DNA from: an uncultured Saprospiraceae bacterium
GTDB lineage: Bacteria > Bacteroidota > Bacteroidia > Chitinophagales > Saprospiraceae
NCBI GenBank assembly: GCA_937921825.1
Contig: CAKZVK010000101.1
Span: 1 to 64,000, forward strand
Direction of reading: 5' to 3'
DNA length: 64,000 bases
Shown here: positions 8,446 to 16,869 of the stretch, piece after piece
How positions within the stretch are numbered: position 1 is the stretch's first letter
Layout: each line of letters starts with the position of its first letter
Notes under the pieces: generated by a model
Databases searched by the model: none
Seen by the model: the letters and a program-made list of their open reading frames with translations, nothing else
What the model was told of the DNA's origin: nothing
Made by a program: the position numbers and the translations under genes

Positions 8446-10167
8446 ATTAAGAAGTACTTTCCCATATTACAAAGCTTAAAGACTTACAATAGAAGCTGGT
8501 TTCGTTGTGATTTAATTGCAGGACTAACTGTAGCAGCTATTCTTATTCCTCAAGGAATGGCCTACAGTCTTTTAGCAGGGATGCCACCTATCTATGGGCT
8601 ATACGCTTCTATCGTGCCTATTGTCCTCTATGCATTGATGGCTTCATCTACAAAGATGACAGTAGGGCCAGTAGCTGTAAGTGCTCTACTCGTGCTAGCA
8701 GGAGTCAGTCAGATCGCTGTACCAGGTACGCCTCAATATATTGGCTTCGTCATTACAGCAGGCTTGCTGATAGGGACCTGTCAGATAACACTTGGATTAT
8801 TTAAGCTGGGATTTTTGGTCAATTTTCTTTCTCATCCAGTAATAGCGGGCTTTACCTCTGCGGCAGCCATAATCATAGTCGCTTCTCAGCTTAAGGATAT
8901 GTTAGGCTTGGATATGACCAATTCGCATCATACTGTAGAGACTATAAAACGAGTGATTTCTAATCTAGGCAGTCTGAATATCATCACTAGCATAATTGCA
9001 CTCAGCTCTTTTGTATTGATATTTATTTTCAAGAAAATTAGTAGAAAGATTCCTGGGCCTTTGATCATGGTTGTCCTCGGTACTGTTATTTGTGCTCTAA
9101 TGAAGTTAGACAATCAAGGAGTGGCGATAGTAGGGACTATTCCTTCGGGTCTTTCATCTATTACACTGCCCTCTCTTGATCTCCTTACTTTATCCTTATT
9201 ATGGCCTACAGTGCTCACTGTGACCCTTATAGGTATAGTAGAGAGTATAGGCATCGCAAAGGCTCTAGAGTCCAAACATAAAGATCATAATGTGAAACCG
9301 AATCAAGAGTTGCTTGCTTTGGGGTTTGCAAAAGTTGGGGGTTCATTTTTCGAAGCCATTCCGACTTCAGGAAGTTTTTCTAGATCAGCAATCAATAGTG
9401 ACTCTAATGCTAAGACACAAGTATCCAGTCTTATTACCGTCTCAGTAATAGTCTTGGTATTATTATTCTTGACCTCTTGGTTGTACTATTTACCTAAGGC
9501 GATATTAGCCGCTATAATAATGTTTGCTGTATTGGGTCTCTTTGATATAAAGGAAGCTAAGCACCTTTGGAAGACAGATAGATTAGACTTCTGGATGATG
9601 GCCTCTACCTTTTTCCTCACACTAGCACTAGGAATAGAAGCTGGTGTACTGAGTGGTGTAATCCTCAGTCTACTAGCAGTAATCTATAACACCTCAGCGC
9701 CACGAATGTCAGAACTAGGTCAGGTCGAAGGTACTCAACATTATAAAAATATAGAGCGCTATACGGATGCTAAATTATGGGAAGACTCCATAATAGTCAG
9801 ATTTGAAAATGAGATATTCTTTGGCAATGCAAGCTTCTTTAAGGATAAACTGACTAAGCTCATTTCTGCTCATAAGGGAGAGGTAAAGTATGTCGTACTA
9901 GATGCATCCTTGATCAACAACATCGATAGCACGGGTACGCATATGCTAAAGGACCTTGATGATGAACTAAATACTATTGGTGTTCAATTGCACATTTGTA
10001 ATGCTATAGGCTATCTCCGTGACAGCCTATATAAAGCAGGGCTACTCAATGAAGTAGATAGACATCACACCAGTGTCCATGAGGCTATCACTTATATACA
10101 TAATGATCAGACAAGATCAGACATTCTATGCAGGTCTACTAATCCTTTACAGACCAATGAAAAGTAA
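8446..10167 (+). CDS. SulP-family anion (sulfate/bicarbonate) transporter, probable ATT start
   Basis: An inner-membrane SLC26/SulP anion transporter of about 573 residues. The first ATG in frame (8557) lies inside the first conserved transmembrane region (LIPQGMAYSLLAG), so it cannot be the true start. The frame is open back to the previous stop at 8434. Starting at ATT 8446 gives KKYFPILQSLKTYNRSWF then DLIAGLTVAAIL, the expected SulP N-terminus. ATA 8443 is the only other nearby candidate. About ten to twelve membrane segments are followed by a cytoplasmic STAS domain (about 450-550, with VVLDASLINNIDSTG). The substrate could be sulfate or bicarbonate. Its stop overlaps the next gene's start by 11 nt. 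Confidence 0.88.
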   Translation: MKKYFPILQSLKTYNRSWFRCDLIAGLTVAAILIPQGMAYSLLAGMPPIYGLYASIVPIVLYALMASSTKMTVGPVAVSALLVLAGVSQIAVPGTPQYIGFVITAGLLIGTCQITLGLFKLGFLVNFLSHPVIAGFTSAAAIIIVASQLKDMLGLDMTNSHHTVETIKRVISNLGSLNIITSIIALSSFVLIFIFKKISRKIPGPLIMVVLGTVICALMKLDNQGVAIVGTIPSGLSSITLPSLDLLTLSLLWPTVLTVTLIGIVESIGIAKALESKHKDHNVKPNQELLALGFAKVGGSFFEAIPTSGSFSRSAINSDSNAKTQVSSLITVSVIVLVLLFLTSWLYYLPKAILAAIIMFAVLGLFDIKEAKHLWKTDRLDFWMMASTFFLTLALGIEAGVLSGVILSLLAVIYNTSAPRMSELGQVEGTQHYKNIERYTDAKLWEDSIIVRFENEIFFGNASFFKDKLTKLISAHKGEVKYVVLDASLINNIDSTGTHMLKDLDDELNTIGVQLHICNAIGYLRDSLYKAGLLNEVDRHHTSVHEAITYIHNDQTRSDILCRSTNPLQTNEK

Positions 10168-11320
10168 TACCCGTGATAGAATCTTAGAGGTTTTCAAGAA
10201 GAGTTTTGAAACCAATAATCTACATAAAGTAAAACTTTCTGGCTACGAAAGTCCAGAGGAGGATCTAAAAGCTGTGATAATAAAACCCGTCTTGATAAAG
10301 GACACAAAGGTCCTCCAATATGTCCATAGCTATGCCACAAGAGATGTTACAAAAAACAAGGAACTAAAAGATGGTCTCGATCATCTAGAGGAAATGCTTT
10401 CTTCATTTAACAATTTTTCCATGGTGACCACTGAACATGTCTATCAGTGGAACAGTAAAACATCCAGACTCTTCAAAAGTGCTAATAGTCAAGCTGTGAA
10501 GACAAACCAAGACCATGATAAACAGAAAAAGTATATGCTCGATCAGCAGAGCCCTTATCTAAAAGAACTAGGCATTACTAATGCGTCAGGCAACATAATT
10601 GGGTCGAAATCTCATAAGTTCAAACAAATAAACAAGTACATAGAGATAATGGACTCTGTGCTTTCTTCTGCAGATTTATCTGATCCTGTAAGAATCCATG
10701 ATGCAGGTAGTGGTAAGGGGTACTTGACCTTTGCGCTCTATGACTATCTCAAAAACACCAAGGATAGAAAAGTAGAAGTCACTGGTATTGAACTAAGAAA
10801 AGAACTGGTAGAAAAATGCAATGCTTTAGCCGAGACCTGTAAGTATACAAGTCTAAAATTTATTGAAGGAGGAATAGCTGATCAAGAAGCAATAGAGGCA
10901 GAAGTCTTACTGGCACTTCATGCTTGCGATACGGCTACTGATGATGCTATAGCCCTTGGCATCAAATCAAATGCTTCAGTAATCGTCTGCTCTCCTTGCT
11001 GTCATAAGCAGATAAGAAAGCAACTGAGTAAAGGAACACAAGGATCTATAAGTCCCTTACTCAAATATGGCATAATTAAAGAACGACAAGCAGAGATAAT
11101 CACAGATGTCATCAGATCTCTACTTCTAGAAGCACATGGGTACAAAACGAAAGTGATGGAATTTATTTCCTCAGAGCATACGCCAAAGAATCTTCTTATA
11201 GTAGCAGTCAAGTCTAAGTCCTTACAAGATTCTACAAATAAACTGCAGGAAGTACAGAACATAAAGAAAGAATTTGGTATTGAATATCATTATTTAGAAA
11301 AAGCATTAAAGACTATATAA
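10157..11320 (+). CDS. SAM-dependent methyltransferase of the METTL25/RRNAD1-like (Methyltransf_32) type
   Basis: The frame is open from 10073, but ATG 10157, which overlaps the sulP stop by 11 nt, gives a normal N-terminus (MKSNTRDRILEVFKK) and a 387-residue product. A Rossmann-type AdoMet-binding motif IHDAGSGKGYLTFALYD lies near the middle, followed by GIELRKELVEKCN (the acidic ribose contact) and LHACDTATDDAI. A CSPCCHKQ motif occupies the position where this family has a Cys-Cys-His signature. The eukaryotic relatives METTL25 and GSTCD share this layout. The substrate is unknown; RNA or protein are both plausible. Only 3 nt separate it from menB. The first 150 residues are not assigned to any domain I recognise. 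Confidence 0.72.
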   Translation: MKSNTRDRILEVFKKSFETNNLHKVKLSGYESPEEDLKAVIIKPVLIKDTKVLQYVHSYATRDVTKNKELKDGLDHLEEMLSSFNNFSMVTTEHVYQWNSKTSRLFKSANSQAVKTNQDHDKQKKYMLDQQSPYLKELGITNASGNIIGSKSHKFKQINKYIEIMDSVLSSADLSDPVRIHDAGSGKGYLTFALYDYLKNTKDRKVEVTGIELRKELVEKCNALAETCKYTSLKFIEGGIADQEAIEAEVLLALHACDTATDDAIALGIKSNASVIVCSPCCHKQIRKQLSKGTQGSISPLLKYGIIKERQAEIITDVIRSLLLEAHGYKTKVMEFISSEHTPKNLLIVAVKSKSLQDSTNKLQEVQNIKKEFGIEYHYLEKALKTI

Positions 11321-11323
11321 CGC

Positions 11324-12160
11324 ATGATAGATTGGAAAGAAGTAGGTGATCTAAAAGACATCACTTATAAGAAATGTAATGGTGTGGCAAGAATAGCTTT
11401 TAATAGACCAGAAGTTAGAAATGCATTCAGACCCCAGACGGTAAGTGAACTGTATTGGGCCTTTGATGATGCGCGAGAAGATAGAAGTATAGGGGTTGTA
11501 CTTCTTTCTGGTGAAGGCCCTTCACCTAAGGATGGCGTATTCGCCTTTTGTTCTGGAGGAGATCAAAGAGTGCGATCTAAGACAGGCTACCAAGGTCCAG
11601 ATGGTGTCGCACGACTTAATATTCTAGAGGTACAGCGCCAGATACGGTTTATGAATAAAGCGGTTATAGCAGTAGTGCCAGGTTGGGCAGTTGGCGGTGG
11701 TCATAGTTTACATGTCGTCTGTGACTTGACTTTAGCCAGCAAGGAGCATGCAATATTCAAGCAGACAGATGCTGATGTCGCCAGCTACGATGCAGGCTAT
11801 GGTTCCGCTTACCTTGCCAGACAAGTGGGTCAAAAGAGAGCAAGAGAAATCTTCTTTCTAGGCAGAAACTATTCTGCACAGGAAGCCTTCGAAATGGGTA
11901 TGGTCAATGCTGTTATTCCTCATGAAAAGCTAGAACAGACGGCCTATGATTGGGCACAAGAAATTCTGAAGAAAAGTCCAATGGCTATAAAAATGCTAAA
12001 ATTTGCTTTTAACTTAGTTGATGATGGACTAGTTGGACAGCAACTCTTTGCAGGAGAAGCAACTAGACTAGGTTATATGACAGAAGAGGCAGAAGAAGGA
12101 AGAAATGCCTTCCTCGAGAAAAGAGATCCAAACTGGGAGAAGTTTCCTAAATTTCCTTAA
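11324..12160 (+). CDS. menB: 1,4-dihydroxy-2-naphthoyl-CoA synthase
   Basis: A 278-residue crotonase-fold enzyme that closes the second ring in menaquinone synthesis, converting o-succinylbenzoyl-CoA to 1,4-dihydroxy-2-naphthoyl-CoA. MenB-specific features are FNRPEVRNAFRP at the start, FCSGGDQRVR (first oxyanion-hole segment), the second oxyanion-hole segment GWAVGGGHSLHVVCDLT, and DADVASYDAGYGSAYLAR with the active-site Asp/Tyr region. The length is normal for the family. It sits 3 nt after the methyltransferase gene and 17 nt before the M28 peptidase, more than 21 kb away from the other men genes in this window (menD, menF, menE and menC at 33725-38562). Confidence 0.96.
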   Translation: MIDWKEVGDLKDITYKKCNGVARIAFNRPEVRNAFRPQTVSELYWAFDDAREDRSIGVVLLSGEGPSPKDGVFAFCSGGDQRVRSKTGYQGPDGVARLNILEVQRQIRFMNKAVIAVVPGWAVGGGHSLHVVCDLTLASKEHAIFKQTDADVASYDAGYGSAYLARQVGQKRAREIFFLGRNYSAQEAFEMGMVNAVIPHEKLEQTAYDWAQEILKKSPMAIKMLKFAFNLVDDGLVGQQLFAGEATRLGYMTEEAEEGRNAFLEKRDPNWEKFPKFP

Positions 12161-12177
12161 TCAATAATCCTTACAGC

Positions 12178-13548
12178 ATGAAAGCTTTCTTTATTACTCT
12201 GATAGGAACCTACATTTTAACTGTACAATTGACTGCCCAGAGCACCACTCCTCCAGCTATAGATACACGTATGTATGAGATAATAAGTGAGGTTTCTGCA
12301 GAAAGGATAGAGAAGGATATTACTAAGTTGGTATCCTTTGGGACTAGACATACCCTATCGGATACGGTTTCTAACACAAGAGGTATAGGAGCAGCGAGAC
12401 GATGGATAAAAAGTGAATTCAATAACATATCGAAGGCCTGCAATAATTGTCTGGAGGTAAAATACCACAAGGGCTTAGTAAAGAAAGGAACTGCAAGAAG
12501 AATACCTGAAGATACTTGGATCGTAAACGTCATGGCGATCAAGAGAGGTACTTTATATCCAGACAGATACATCATCATGTCTGGGGACATTGACTGTAGA
12601 GTAAGTGATCCCTTAGATTATACTACAGATAATCCCGGAGCAAATGACAACGCCTCAGGAATGGCGGGAGTAATGGAGGCGGCAAGAGTATTATCGAAGT
12701 ATGATTTTCCAACGAGCATCATTTTCTTAGGTCTATCAGGAGAAGAGCAAGGACTATTCGGCGGCAAATTATTAGCGGCAGATGCAATAGAAGATGGATG
12801 GGATATCATAGGTATACTGAATAATGATATGATAGGAAATATTAAAGGGATAGATGGTGTCATAGACAACTCATCCTTTCGTGTATTCTCAGAACCTACC
12901 CCTCCGAACCCCAATGAACAACAGCTGATCTGGAATAGATTTTATGGAGGAGAAGTAGATGGCCCTTCTCGACAATTGGCTCGGTATGTAGATAGAATCA
13001 CGACGACCTATTTTTCGGATGTTACTGCTAAGATGATCTATCGTTTGGATCGTTTTGGAAGAGGTGGACATCATCGACCATTCAATGACGCAGGCATCCC
13101 CGGTATACGTATTATGGAAACCCATGAAGACTATAATAGACAGCATCAAGATGTAAGAACTGAAAATGGTATAGAGTATGGTGATGTTCTTTCTGAAGTC
13201 AACTTTGATTATGCTCGAAAACTAACTGCAGTGAATGCAATCAATCTAGCAGGCATCGCCTGGGCTCCAAAGCCTCCGCAGACAGTAATGATAGGTGGTG
13301 CAGTAAAGGCCTCCACTACCTTACAGTGGGATATAGTGGATGATGAAAATCTGGCAGGTTACAAAGTATACTGGAGAGAAACCACTTCACCCCAATGGGA
13401 ATACTCTAAGTATGTAGGCAAAGTGTCAAAAGCAGTCCTTGAGAATATAGTCATCGATAATTATTTGTTTGGTGTGGCAGCAGTAGCTAAAGATGGAAAT
13501 GAAAGTGTAGTCGTTTATCCTAAGACTTTAATTCCAAGACGAAACTAA
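12178..13548 (+). CDS. Secreted M28-family zinc peptidase with C-terminal Fn3-like region
   Basis: A 456-residue exported protein with a signal peptide ending about residue 21 (LTAQS). The M28 aminopeptidase core shows GANDNASG (Asp157 bridging the two zinc ions), SGEEQGLFGG (catalytic Glu189, ligand Glu190), NNDMIGN (Asp217) and METHEDYNRQHQ (C-terminal His ligand). Where M28 enzymes usually have the first His ligand (GHYDS), this protein reads SGDIDCR, placing Asp137 there. The last 90 residues (PQTVMIGGAVKASTTLQWD... YKVYWRE) look like a fibronectin type III fold. Probable role: periplasmic or secreted exopeptidase. The gene ends 4 nt inside the convergent lipoprotein gene. Confidence 0.85.
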   Translation: MKAFFITLIGTYILTVQLTAQSTTPPAIDTRMYEIISEVSAERIEKDITKLVSFGTRHTLSDTVSNTRGIGAARRWIKSEFNNISKACNNCLEVKYHKGLVKKGTARRIPEDTWIVNVMAIKRGTLYPDRYIIMSGDIDCRVSDPLDYTTDNPGANDNASGMAGVMEAARVLSKYDFPTSIIFLGLSGEEQGLFGGKLLAADAIEDGWDIIGILNNDMIGNIKGIDGVIDNSSFRVFSEPTPPNPNEQQLIWNRFYGGEVDGPSRQLARYVDRITTTYFSDVTAKMIYRLDRFGRGGHHRPFNDAGIPGIRIMETHEDYNRQHQDVRTENGIEYGDVLSEVNFDYARKLTAVNAINLAGIAWAPKPPQTVMIGGAVKASTTLQWDIVDDENLAGYKVYWRETTSPQWEYSKYVGKVSKAVLENIVIDNYLFGVAAVAKDGNESVVVYPKTLIPRRN

Positions 13549-16500
13549 TACTTGTAGAACTGTGCGGCACTATTGTTATTCGCGATGAATAATAGACCTG
13601 AATTGTCATTAGAAATTTTCTGAATGCTTCTAACATCTCTTTCTGCATTAATACCAGTAAGTTCTGTAGTCGTGACTTTAATAATTCCTCCTTTTTCAAA
13701 AGTGAGCATGCATCCTTTACCCGCATCACTCCTTGTAGTTTCCACTTCTCTATTGTAGTAATTACCAGCTAAGAAAATATCTCTATTTCCATCTCTATCA
13801 AAATCGTCAATGGCAATGCCGTACACAGGAGCTTTCTGAGCTTCATTAGGTAGATCTACTTTCTTGAAGCTGCCAGTTTCATTTATGAAAACTGCACTTG
13901 CAAAGGTGTAGGCTTCATTGAGAACAGTGCTTTCTGATATTCTATCTTCTAAGACTTCAGTAATAGTCGCATTGCCGAAAGTTTCGTAGCTTTTGAAACT
14001 TTCACTGACGAAAGGCATTTGTTCTGATGAACATTGTCTACCTCTTACTGGATAGCATTTACCATTCTCATAATAGCCTAGGTATACATCATTAGTACCA
14101 TTAGCATCAAAGTCATCCGCATATAATTTAAATGGTTCTTCCTGGGATGCTTTGTACTTTATATTGAGTCCAAGATTTCCAGCTACTAAATCTATATCAC
14201 CATCATTGTCTACATCAGCAAGCTGCAATGTATTCCACCAGCCATTAGTATTATCAAGTCCAAGGTCCTTAGTAACTTCCTCGAAAGTCTTCCCTATCTG
14301 ATACGCTTGTATGCCTAGCCACTCACCTGTTATGAACAGTTCATCTATTCCATCTGCATTGATATCTCCGGTGCCCAAAGATGTCACCATACCTATATCT
14401 TTAAGAAAAGGGGCTACGGCATCTGTAACATCTACCAGTTGGCTATTTCTATTCTCAAGAAGGAAGCTGCTTGCCGCTTGTCCATATTTCTTAGGCACCA
14501 GCCGTCCTGCTACTAACAGGTCTTTGTCACCATCCTTATCATAATCAAAAGCCAATACAGCGCCATTACTACCTTTTAGTCTTGGATGTTTGTCAGACCT
14601 TTGGAATTGTCCCTTACCATCATTGATATATAGCCTATCAGCATAGTTAGCAGAGTTTTCTTCATATTCATTACCCCCACTTGTCACATAGAGGTCTAGG
14701 TCTCCATCCAGATCGAAATCAAATAAAGTAGCTCCTCCATCTTCTGATAGCATATTTAGCTTTAAGGATCTAGTTGTCTTGATTTTAAGATTCTCATCTA
14801 GAATAATAAGGCTTCCTGTGTTGCCAACTGAGCCTCCTAGATATAAGTCCATCTGACCATCTCCATTTATATCACCAGTAGCTGTTATCGGGCCTAAGCT
14901 GGAAGTGCTGTATGGCAGGAGCACTTCTGATTCATAATCATCGAATTTATTCTCTGAATGGAATACCTTTGAAACAGCGTATTCTTCGAAGATCTCTTTC
15001 TTTTTTGTGCCTCTAGTATAACTTTCTTTAGCCTCGGATTTTTTGATTCTAATCGTTTGATTAGGTTTTAAGTTTTTTAACGTCAGAGATTTATTGTCAG
15101 ACCATATGACCTTTAGTTCAGTAACCATCTCATCATCTCCTAATCCGAAGTGGGCTATATTCTGTGAGCTAGACATGTAGCCTCTATATGGAGTAAGTTC
15201 GGTGACCTGCTTTGTACTCTTGGTCTTAAGTTCTACTCTAGTACCTATTCCTTGAGCATTAAGTGGGCTGCCTGAGAGTTCGATATTTAGATAGTTACTT
15301 TTTGTTCCTTCGATGGCTTTGTTACGATAGAGTTCAGCGGTCATATTGGTATTATTCATTACCATATCCAGGTCTCCATCATTATCAAAATCTGCATAGG
15401 CAGAACCTTGACTCCAGTTCTTTTTTGAAAGACCCCAGTCTTCAGTTTTCTTAGTAAAAGAGAGATTCCCTTCATTCTTGAATGCGTAATTGGCAATCTT
15501 TTGTGAAGGTGCTTTATTAATGACGTCCATGGGATTCATGGTATGTGCAGTACCTGTTTGTGTTGCTTTGTTGTAATCTTCAAACCATTTAATACGCCAT
15601 TTTTCAAAGTCCTTGTTACGCATCTCCCTATAGATGCCATTCGTTACTACTAAGTCCTTATAGCCATCTAGATCTATATCCATGAATAATGGACTCCAAC
15701 TCCAATCTGTATTACTGACACCTGCTAGTTGTGCTAAATCACTAAAGGTATTATCGCTATTATTCATCTGGAGAACATTGTACATGTACTGATAATGGAA
15801 TCCAACACTGGCCAATTTGTAGAATCTTTCAGGATTCATACCACTCATGTTGGTCTTTTGCCTGAAGTTGTCCTCAGCAACCATATCAGCTACATAGAAA
15901 TCAAGGTGGCCATCATTATTAATATCTGCGACATCGGCACCCATACTAAAGTTACTCATATGCTTTAGAGCTGAATCGGCAACATTTGTAAAAGTGCCAT
16001 TACCATTATTCTTGTAGAAGAAATCAGGTTCCTCATAATCGCAAGCAATGTATATATCTTGCCAACCATCTTGATTGAAATCAATAGAAGTGGCACTTAG
16101 ACTATAGCTGTAATTTTTAATTCCACTAGACTCTGTGACATCAGTAAATCGACCTCCATCATTTCTGTACATTCTATCAGTGTACTGAAAATCATTTATT
16201 CCTTTGTATTGTGCTCTATAAGCTCTCGAATTAGGAGGTTGGTTAGCAACATAGACATCTAAGTCTCCATCTCTATCATAGTCAAAAAAGTTAGCCATGA
16301 CAGAATATCCTGCGTCATCAAGCCCCAGCTGTGCTGCAGACTCCGTGAAGGTATTGTCACGATTATTGATAAAAAACTGGTTAGCACGTTGTTGCGGATT
16401 ACTATGTAAGGATTTGCAGACATAGATGTCGTCGTAGCCATCTCCATTGATATCGACTATGGCTACACCAGTAGACCAGGTATTACTCTTGATACCTGCA

Positions 16501-16832
16501 GGCTTAGTTATGTTTTCGAATTTGAAGTTCTCTTTGTTTAGATACAGCTCATCGTTCCCCATATTTGCGGCAAAGTAGATATCCTGGTTTCCATCATTGT
16601 TGACATCAAGTACTCCTACGCCTGCGCCTATCAGCATGCCCTGCTCTGTCATAAAGTTCATGCTGAGACTTTCAGTTAAGGTATTATTGAAAGTCACATT
16701 AGATTGAGCAGGAGGCACCTCTTCAAAATACTTGAACTCTGTATTGTCTTGACTCCGCATAGCAGAATCAGTAGTATCTCCTTGACATGATTGTAAAGCC
16801 AGTATAGTTACTACGCCAATACAGAGTGGCAA
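13545..16832 (-). CDS. CRTAC1-type VCBS/FG-GAP and ASPIC/UnbV lipoprotein (copy 2)
   Basis: A protein of about 1095 residues with an outer-membrane lipoprotein signal (LALQSC). Many FG-GAP/VCBS blades with calcium loops of the DxNxDGxxD type (DVNNDGNQDIYFA, DINGDGYDDIYVC, DFDLDGDLDLYVT) run through both halves and should form beta-propellers. An ASPIC/UnbV domain lies at about 520-600 (GTRVELKTKS, YRGYMSSSQNIAHFGLGDDE). The reported frame starts at TTG 16832, which leaves the signal peptide without a basic n-region. The frame continues upstream through KFF to an ATT at 16873-16875 that overlaps the previous stop, so the start is uncertain. The ligand is unknown; such proteins are surface-exposed in Bacteroidota. 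Tandem paralogue of the next gene. Confidence 0.85.
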   Translation of the reverse strand: MPLCIGVVTILALQSCQGDTTDSAMRSQDNTEFKYFEEVPPAQSNVTFNNTLTESLSMNFMTEQGMLIGAGVGVLDVNNDGNQDIYFAANMGNDELYLNKENFKFENITKPAGIKSNTWSTGVAIVDINGDGYDDIYVCKSLHSNPQQRANQFFINNRDNTFTESAAQLGLDDAGYSVMANFFDYDRDGDLDVYVANQPPNSRAYRAQYKGINDFQYTDRMYRNDGGRFTDVTESSGIKNYSYSLSATSIDFNQDGWQDIYIACDYEEPDFFYKNNGNGTFTNVADSALKHMSNFSMGADVADINNDGHLDFYVADMVAEDNFRQKTNMSGMNPERFYKLASVGFHYQYMYNVLQMNNSDNTFSDLAQLAGVSNTDWSWSPLFMDIDLDGYKDLVVTNGIYREMRNKDFEKWRIKWFEDYNKATQTGTAHTMNPMDVINKAPSQKIANYAFKNEGNLSFTKKTEDWGLSKKNWSQGSAYADFDNDGDLDMVMNNTNMTAELYRNKAIEGTKSNYLNIELSGSPLNAQGIGTRVELKTKSTKQVTELTPYRGYMSSSQNIAHFGLGDDEMVTELKVIWSDNKSLTLKNLKPNQTIRIKKSEAKESYTRGTKKKEIFEEYAVSKVFHSENKFDDYESEVLLPYSTSSLGPITATGDINGDGQMDLYLGGSVGNTGSLIILDENLKIKTTRSLKLNMLSEDGGATLFDFDLDGDLDLYVTSGGNEYEENSANYADRLYINDGKGQFQRSDKHPRLKGSNGAVLAFDYDKDGDKDLLVAGRLVPKKYGQAASSFLLENRNSQLVDVTDAVAPFLKDIGMVTSLGTGDINADGIDELFITGEWLGIQAYQIGKTFEEVTKDLGLDNTNGWWNTLQLADVDNDGDIDLVAGNLGLNIKYKASQEEPFKLYADDFDANGTNDVYLGYYENGKCYPVRGRQCSSEQMPFVSESFKSYETFGNATITEVLEDRISESTVLNEAYTFASAVFINETGSFKKVDLPNEAQKAPVYGIAIDDFDRDGNRDIFLAGNYYNREVETTRSDAGKGCMLTFEKGGIIKVTTTELTGINAERDVRSIQKISNDNSGLLFIANNNSAAQFYKY

Positions 16833-16869
16833 GAAAAACTTAACTACTGAGCAACATTGGGATAACTCT

